Shown: positions 59,055 through 64,000 of the stretch, one piece after another
Position numbering within the stretch: position 1 is the first letter of the stretch
How the letters are laid out: each line of letters begins with the position of its first letter
Origin: Flavobacteriales bacterium
Lineage (GTDB): Bacteria > Bacteroidota > Bacteroidia > Flavobacteriales_F > PHOS-HE28
NCBI GenBank assembly: GCA_016710685.1
Contig: JADJVC010000006.1
Span: 558,001 to 622,000 of the forward strand
DNA length: 64,000 nucleotides
Reading direction: 5' to 3'
The notes under the pieces: model-generated
Seen by the model: the letters and a program-made list of their open reading frames with translations, nothing else
The model's database searches: none
Told to the model about the DNA's origin: nothing
Translations under genes and position numbers: made by a program

Positions 59055-60449
59055 ATGACCTTCACGATCAGCAAGGCCAGTCTCGAAAGGCTGAAGGAGC
59101 TTGTGGCCCAACAGGCTGATGTGGAACTGCTCGCCGCCGTGGACGACATGCACCCGGCGGATATCGCGGAGGTGCTGGACAATTTGGACCTGAAGGAGGC
59201 CCAGTACTTGTTCGAGCGGCTGGAGACCGAAATGGCCGCCGAGGTGATCCTTGAAGTGCCGGAGGACCGGCGCGAAGACCTGCTGGGCAACTACACCGGT
59301 AAGGAAATCGCCGAGGAGCTCATAGAGCACATCGACTCCGATGACGCCGCCGACGTGATCGCCGAACTGCCCGACGAGGTGCGCGATGAAGTGCTCGCGA
59401 ACATCAGCGACAAGGAGCAGCGAAGCGAGATCACCGAGCTTCTCACATACGACGAGCACACCGCCGGGGCCTTGATGGCCAAGGAGCTGGTGAAGGTGAA
59501 TGCCGACAGTTCCATGCTCGATTGCGTGCGCGAATTGCGCCAGCATGCCGAGCACATTGACGACGTGTACGTGATCCTGGTGGTGGACGAACATGACAGG
59601 TTGGTGGGTTCCATCCCGTTGAAGATGCTGCTTACAACATCCCTCCGAACGCCCGTCCGTGATGTCTACGAGCCGGACATCATCAGCGTGAAAGCTCACG
59701 AGGACGTGGAGGAGGTGAGCCGCCTGATGGAGAAGTACGATCTAGTGATGATGCCCGTGACGGACGATCGCGGGCGGCTGCTTGGCCGCATCACCATTGA
59801 TGACGTCGTGGACACCATCCGTGAGGAAGAGACCGAAGATGCGCAACGCATGGCCGGTATGGGCGCATTGGAATATTCTTACAGCAACAGCAGCCTGTGG
59901 GAGATGGTGAAGAAGCGCTCCGGCTGGCTGGTCGTGCTCTTCATCGGGGAAAGTTTCACCGCTACGGCAATGGGCTATTTCGAGGACCAGATCGCGAAGG
60001 CCGTGGTGCTTGCGCTGTTCGTGCCGCTCATCATCTCCAGTGGCGGTAACACAGGTTCGCAAGCCAGCACGCTCATCATCCGCGCACTCGCCATGGGCGA
60101 CATTACGGTGAATGAATGGTGGCGCATCTTCCGTCGCGAGAGCAGTGTGGGCCTCATCCTTGGATTGATCCTGGCCGTGATCGGCTTTTTGCGTGTTGCC
60201 GTGTGGAGCCAGTTCACCACCATCTACGGGCCCCACTGGGCCGAGGTCGGCTTCGTGGTTGCCCTAACACTGCTCGGCGTGGTTGTTTGGGGCAACCTCG
60301 TGGGTTCGCTTTTTCCTTTAGTGCTGAAGCGGCTTGGCCTTGATCCCGCAACAAGTTCCGCACCGTTCGTGGCCACGGTGGTCGACGTTACCGGCTTGGT
60401 CATCTACTTCTCATTCGCATCTTACTTCCTGCGCCACGTTTTACTATGA
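59055..60449 (+). CDS. mgtE: Magnesium transporter MgtE
   Basis: 464 residues. N-terminal superhelical domain (about 1-130, LVAQQADVELLAAVDDMHPADIAEVL), two CBS domains (about 137-260) and five transmembrane helices (from about 285, IGESFTATAMGYF; SGGNTGSQASTLIIRALAMGD is the pore signature). Opens when internal magnesium is low. It overlaps the next gene by 4 bases. In other Bacteroidota mgtE follows ksgA directly; here about 18 kb lie between them. Confidence 0.95.
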   Translation: MTFTISKASLERLKELVAQQADVELLAAVDDMHPADIAEVLDNLDLKEAQYLFERLETEMAAEVILEVPEDRREDLLGNYTGKEIAEELIEHIDSDDAADVIAELPDEVRDEVLANISDKEQRSEITELLTYDEHTAGALMAKELVKVNADSSMLDCVRELRQHAEHIDDVYVILVVDEHDRLVGSIPLKMLLTTSLRTPVRDVYEPDIISVKAHEDVEEVSRLMEKYDLVMMPVTDDRGRLLGRITIDDVVDTIREEETEDAQRMAGMGALEYSYSNSSLWEMVKKRSGWLVVLFIGESFTATAMGYFEDQIAKAVVLALFVPLIISSGGNTGSQASTLIIRALAMGDITVNEWWRIFRRESSVGLILGLILAVIGFLRVAVWSQFTTIYGPHWAEVGFVVALTLLGVVVWGNLVGSLFPLVLKRLGLDPATSSAPFVATVVDVTGLVIYFSFASYFLRHVLL

Positions 60450-61393
60450 AAGTGAATTTCATCGACAGCGTACACCCCGTCCTCAGTACACGCCTTTCCG
60501 TGGCGGGCCATACCTGCGAAGACCTCAGCGAAAGGAGCGGCGACGATCTTTTAGCCCAATTGAACGATTCCGAAGGCCTGGTGGTGCGCAGTAAAATGTT
60601 GGATGCCGCCACATTGGCCCATGCGCCGAAACTGAAGTTCATAGCGCGCTGCGGCGCTGGCATGGAAAACATCGACAGGGCTTGGTGCGCCGATCACGGG
60701 ATCCGCCTGTACAGTTCCCCGGAAGGCAACCGCGATGCCGTGGCCGAACACGCTGTGGGCATGTTGCTCAGTGTGATGAACCACATGCCCCGGGCGGACC
60801 GTGAGGTGCGTGCTGGCATCTGGGACCGCATAAACAACTCCGGCAACGAGCTTGGCGGAAAAACGGTCGGCATTATCGGCTTCGGGCAAATGGGAACTGC
60901 ATTTGCCCTACGGCTACAAGGTTTTGGCGTGAAGGTGATCGCGCACGACAAGTACCGCAACGGCTTTTCCAACGAGCAGGTCGAAGAGGTGTCGTTGGAA
61001 GAATTGCAGGAACGCAGCGACATCATTAGCCTGCACTTGCCGCTTACAGCAGAAACGGATCGTTACGCCGATGCGGACTTCTTCAGCAAGTGTGGAAAAC
61101 CGGTCTGGTTCATCAACACCGCTCGCGGGCCACTTACCGATACCGCCGCATTGTTGGATGCCATCGAAGCCGGAAAAGTTTTGGGCGCCTGTCTCGATGT
61201 ACTGGAATTTGAAGAGCGCACATTACTCGGACTTAAAGGCGAAATGAACAACCCCTTACTGCAACGGCTTTTCGCAAATGAAAACGTGCTGCTGAGCCCG
61301 CACGTCGCCGGTGTCACGAAAGAATCCTGGTTCAAGCTCTCCAATGTTTTGGCAGACAAGATCCTGAACGACTTTTCTCCCGCTGTCTCTTAA
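60446..61393 (+). CDS. D-2-hydroxyacid dehydrogenase family protein
   Basis: 315 residues. Substrate domain with GAGMENIDRAWCADHGI, NAD domain GKTVGIIGFGQMGTAFALRLQGFGVKVIAHD, the Arg in NTARGPLTDTAALLDAI and catalytic His in SPHVAGVTKES. It could be a 3-phosphoglycerate dehydrogenase-like enzyme without the C-terminal ACT domain; the substrate is not certain. Confidence 0.88.
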   Translation: MKVNFIDSVHPVLSTRLSVAGHTCEDLSERSGDDLLAQLNDSEGLVVRSKMLDAATLAHAPKLKFIARCGAGMENIDRAWCADHGIRLYSSPEGNRDAVAEHAVGMLLSVMNHMPRADREVRAGIWDRINNSGNELGGKTVGIIGFGQMGTAFALRLQGFGVKVIAHDKYRNGFSNEQVEEVSLEELQERSDIISLHLPLTAETDRYADADFFSKCGKPVWFINTARGPLTDTAALLDAIEAGKVLGACLDVLEFEERTLLGLKGEMNNPLLQRLFANENVLLSPHVAGVTKESWFKLSNVLADKILNDFSPAVS

Positions 61394-61444
61394 AGAGGTC
61401 ACCGGGTTACGATCATCGGCGCTCTCCTACCTTGGCCGCAACAA

Positions 61445-62275
61445 ATGCTGCCATTTCATCCCACTCAAGTCCACGGCCATCGCGGTTGCAGTGGGCATGG
61501 CCCGGAAAATACCGTACCTGCCTTTCTGCATGCTGCCAGAACAGGATGCCAATGGCTAGAACTTGATGTGGTGATCACCGCCGACGATCAAGTCCTCGTG
61601 AGCCACGAGCCGTGGATGGACCATCACGCCTGCCGCGACCCGCACGGGAAGCCGATCACGCAGGAGCAGGGAAGGAGCGTCAATATTTTCAAGCTGTCGC
61701 TTGAAGAAGTGCAGCGCTACCAATGCTTTTCAGAGGTTGATGCGGATTCTGCACATCGCGTCCATAAACCAACATTGGCCGAAACCGTGCAGGCCGTGGA
61801 CCGTTTCGCGGAACAGCGCACGATCACTCCGTCAGGCTTCAACATCGAAGTGAAAAGTGAACCCGCACTGTACGGCACGTTCCAACCGGAGCCGAGCCGG
61901 TTCGCGGAACTTGTGGTGCAAGAGGTGATCGCGTTGGGCATTGCGCAACGTTGCATCATCCAAAGTTTCGACGTGGCCATTTTGGAAGCAGTACATGGTT
62001 TAGCGCCGCTCATTCCCGTTGCTCTGCTGGTGGAGAACGCCGACGGCATGGAAGCCAATTTGCAACGCTTGACCTTCACGCCGAACTACTACAGCCCGGC
62101 ATTTTCCATCGCCAACGCGCAACTGGCGGAACAACTCCGTGAACGGAATATCGGCTTGCTGGTTTGGACCGTGAACGAGGAAACGGACATTGAAGGCATG
62201 CTTGAGCTGGGCGTGGACGGTATCATTACCGACTTTCCGGAACGCGCGATGGCATTGGTCGGCAAGCGCTACTGA
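61445..62275 (+). CDS. Glycerophosphodiester phosphodiesterase
   Basis: 276 residues. GDPD TIM barrel: VHGHRGCSGHGPENTVPAFLHA with the catalytic His pair, WLELDVVITADDQVLVSHE, FNIEVKSEP, IIQSFD and LLVWTVNEETDIEGMLELGVDGIITDFPE. No signal peptide, so cytoplasmic cleavage of glycerophosphodiesters. Stop overlaps the convergent gene by 7 bases. Confidence 0.93.
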   Translation: MLPFHPTQVHGHRGCSGHGPENTVPAFLHAARTGCQWLELDVVITADDQVLVSHEPWMDHHACRDPHGKPITQEQGRSVNIFKLSLEEVQRYQCFSEVDADSAHRVHKPTLAETVQAVDRFAEQRTITPSGFNIEVKSEPALYGTFQPEPSRFAELVVQEVIALGIAQRCIIQSFDVAILEAVHGLAPLIPVALLVENADGMEANLQRLTFTPNYYSPAFSIANAQLAEQLRERNIGLLVWTVNEETDIEGMLELGVDGIITDFPERAMALVGKRY

Positions 62276-63336
62276 CCCAACCCGCGCAGAACGTCTTCCA
62301 CACCGCGTTCCAAGGTGTCCAGATCGGCATTCCACGCCGCAAGGTCGTCCTGCGAACCGGATTCGCGGATCCGCGCGCACAGCGGAGTGAAACGATCCGC
62401 ATCGAAACTGGTAAGTTGAGGTTTAAGCGAATGCACGACGCGCAAGACCTTGTCTTGGTCGCCCGTGCTACGGGCTGCACGTAAGGTGGCCAAACGCTCC
62501 GGCGCACTTTTGCGGAAAAGCGCAGCAACCACGGGATCCATGGCCTCAATAATGGCTTGCGCCTGCGGCGATGGAAGGGGAGAACCAGGCGGCGCCACAG
62601 CTGGCGACGCAACGGGCTTGTCCGGTTTGGGCTGTTCTTCTTTTCGCCGGTTGCGGAAATCCTTCAGCTCGGCCACTTCCTGTTGCAGGCCCGCCATGGC
62701 ACCTTGCAGTTTCTTGCTCACGCGGCCCATGCGGTAGAGCAGCCAGGCCAACAACGCCAACGCTATCGCGGCCGTTCCCAAGGCGATCCACATCCAGAGC
62801 TGCATCCGTTCTTCCGTCGATTTTAAGCGCGCCGTCAACGCTGCCTGCTGCATTCCGCCTACTTGTTCCAGACTGTCGCGCACAGCAAGCGAGCGTTCAG
62901 CAGATGCTTGGTTAGCAGCGTTCAAACTGTCCAACTCAGTTGTGGCGACCTCGCGTTCCAAGGCCACTAACGTCAAGGCTTCCGTGTAAGCTTCGGTTGC
63001 TTTTCCGCCGCGTGCCAATTGCGTTGCAAGCATGCTGCGCGCTTGCAGCTCAAGCTTTAAAAGACCTGAACTATCGGCCAAGGTTGCCGCCGTGCGAAGT
63101 GCAGATATCGCGTCCGGACCAGTCAACAAAGGAGCTAATTCCATACGGCCCAAAACGCTTTCAGTTAAGTGGCCCAATGAATCCGAATGGCCCAAGGCTG
63201 CGCGCCTTTCGGCAACTACGGCCTTCAAGCTGTCTGCCGTGCGGTTGCCACGTTGTGCATCAGCATTCGGGATGAAAGCGCAGAGCAACAACAGAACGGC
63301 AAAGCCCCGCAGGAGCGGCTGGAGAATTCGAAACAT
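62269..63336 (-). CDS. Membrane-anchored protein with C-terminal HPt domain
   Basis: 355 residues. Signal peptide 1-28 (IPNADAQ), a periplasmic helical, TPR-like part (about 60-170), one transmembrane helix (about 188-212, WMWIALGTAAIALALLAWLLY), a cytoplasmic coiled coil, a Pro-rich linker and a C-terminal HPt domain (about 265-355). The phosphorylatable His is likely in LRVVHSLKPQLTSF. Stand-alone HPt proteins pass phosphate between kinases and regulators. Here the fusion to a transmembrane sensor without any kinase domain is unusual. Confidence 0.82.
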   Translation of the reverse strand: MFRILQPLLRGFAVLLLLCAFIPNADAQRGNRTADSLKAVVAERRAALGHSDSLGHLTESVLGRMELAPLLTGPDAISALRTAATLADSSGLLKLELQARSMLATQLARGGKATEAYTEALTLVALEREVATTELDSLNAANQASAERSLAVRDSLEQVGGMQQAALTARLKSTEERMQLWMWIALGTAAIALALLAWLLYRMGRVSKKLQGAMAGLQQEVAELKDFRNRRKEEQPKPDKPVASPAVAPPGSPLPSPQAQAIIEAMDPVVAALFRKSAPERLATLRAARSTGDQDKVLRVVHSLKPQLTSFDADRFTPLCARIRESGSQDDLAAWNADLDTLERGVEDVLRGLGQ

Positions 63337-63402
63337 GGCGCGAAGCTATTGTTGCGACGCTCATTTCCGGTCCGCTTCGCGTAGCTTTCCGCCGCCGCCA
63401 CC

Positions 63403-64000
63403 ATGGAAACATTTGCCGCTTTCTCCCTCTTGATCGTTATTGCCGCGCTCTTCGCGTATTTGAACTTCCGCTTCGTCAAGCTGCCGGCGGCCATCGGCCT
63501 GATGTTCATCGCCCTGTTGTTCTCGGTGCTCCTGGTGGCCGTGGGCAAGGTGATGCCGCACTTGTTGGGCGACATGCAGTCGCTCGTGGAGCGGCTCGAC
63601 ATTTCCCGTTTGTTGATGAACAACATGTTGGGCTTCCTGCTGTTTGCAGGAGCCATCCACATCAAGATCGACGTGCTGCGCCAAGAGAAATGGGCCGTAA
63701 TGGCGCTTTCCACCGTAGGCGTAGTGACCAGCACCATGCTCGTGGGTTCCTTGATGTACTATCTGCTCCATTGGTTCGGCATTGAAATGGAATTCCTGCA
63801 CTGCCTGATGTTCGGTGCGCTCATATCACCTACGGACCCCATTGCCGTGCTTGGCATCCTGAAGGAAGCCAAGGTGCCGCCATCACTGGAAATGAAGATC
63901 GCCGGTGAGTCGCTGTTCAATGATGGTGTCGCCGTGGTAGTGTTCCTCACCATTCTGGAGATCGCTGAAAGCCCCGGCAGTTTCGGTGCGATGGACGTAG
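63403..64000 (+). CDS. CPA1-type sodium/proton antiporter (3' partial)
   Basis: 199 residues visible from ATG 63403; the gene runs off the window. Transmembrane helices from residue 5, the conserved FALISPTDPIAVLGIL-type segment (here FGALISPTDPIAVLG) and the ion-binding motif GESLFNDGVAVVVF. It exchanges sodium or potassium for protons across the inner membrane. Confidence 0.93.
   Translation, partial: METFAAFSLLIVIAALFAYLNFRFVKLPAAIGLMFIALLFSVLLVAVGKVMPHLLGDMQSLVERLDISRLLMNNMLGFLLFAGAIHIKIDVLRQEKWAVMALSTVGVVTSTMLVGSLMYYLLHWFGIEMEFLHCLMFGALISPTDPIAVLGILKEAKVPPSLEMKIAGESLFNDGVAVVVFLTILEIAESPGSFGAMDV

Noticed and set aside
1..64000. CRISPR arrays, tRNA or rRNA genes, prophage or transposase genes
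   Set aside because: No direct repeats with regular unique spacers, no cloverleaf-like sequence and no matching protein families were seen by eye; the tandem repeats present have units too short and no spacers.

Overview
The window reads as one contiguous stretch of chromosome from a GC-rich, probably uncultured member of the Bacteroidota, most likely near Flavobacteriales. The reasons are family content (DUF6089/PorG-like barrel, DUF4286, tandem OmpH with BamA, TonB receptor with a carboxypeptidase-like N-terminal domain, YwqE-type PHP phosphatase), gene orders I know from that phylum (uppS-bamA-ompH-ompH-murI; serS-TPR-DUF4286-ksgA), and promoters of the Bacteroidota type (TTTG / TAnnTTTG, here often TAnnTTYG). 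I see no rRNA, tRNA, CRISPR array, transposase or prophage.

Layout. 1-1.1 kb: end of rplU and rpmA, the latter carrying an extra helix-hairpin-helix domain. 1.2-3.7 kb (minus): a plug-only TonB-like protein, an ECF-type sigma factor and a membrane-anchored TPR protein that is probably its anti-sigma factor. 4-8.1 kb: Nfu iron-sulfur protein, then a probable copper or heavy-metal module (small Cys protein, TonB receptor, HMA-domain protein). 8.1-14.1 kb: gamma carbonic anhydrase, then the envelope operon uppS-bamA-ompH-ompH-murI read on the minus strand. 14.6-22.5 kb: DUF6089 barrel, NAD kinase, a POTRA/barrel outer-membrane protein, a CBS protein, pdxJ, an alpha/beta hydrolase, Kdo transferase waaA and another outer-membrane protein. 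22.6-32.6 kb (plus): polysaccharide precursor genes (wbpE-like aminotransferase, UDP-glucose dehydrogenase, a frame-disrupted UDP-glucuronate decarboxylase, wbpD/wbpB/wbpA-like genes, rmlB and a YwqE-type phosphatase), interrupted by an orphan substrate-binding protein and a LysM protein. 32.8-35.8 kb (minus): fabD, a Bax-inhibitor-1 protein, folE and a queD-like gene. 35.9-40.7 kb (plus): serS, a lipoprotein, a long TPR protein, DUF4286 and ksgA, closed by a clear terminator.

40.8-50.4 kb is the most accessory-looking part: a heme-motif lipoprotein, a GyrI-like protein, YdeI proteins, an AraC regulator, four VOC/PhnB-like proteins, two DoxX-like membrane proteins, DUF1428, DUF4287, DUF1801, a parallel beta-helix protein and a TfoX-like protein. 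Many of these genes have G-free, CA-rich leaders, and a MITE-like element with 27-bp terminal inverted repeats lies beside the AraC gene. 50.4-57.8 kb (minus): a two-component system (the kinase is frame-disrupted), a small duplicated-Cys-motif protein, glutamate dehydrogenase tightly joined to a three-gene proton-translocating transhydrogenase, and a Rnk/GreA-like protein. 58-64 kb: a lipoprotein, Dps, mgtE, a 2-hydroxyacid dehydrogenase, a glycerophosphodiesterase, a membrane HPt protein and the start of a CPA1 antiporter.

The intergenic DNA is unusually patterned. Several families of short tandem repeats with a period of 8, 10 or 14 nt, often in inverted arrangement, fill gaps between genes. 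Two hairpin-forming sequences lie in frame inside murI and rmlB, at loops where homologues normally have no such insert. I consider these repeat elements, the in-frame insertions, the MITE-like element and the small-domain cassette the best leads in the window. All family calls come from reading motifs by eye; no database search was possible.
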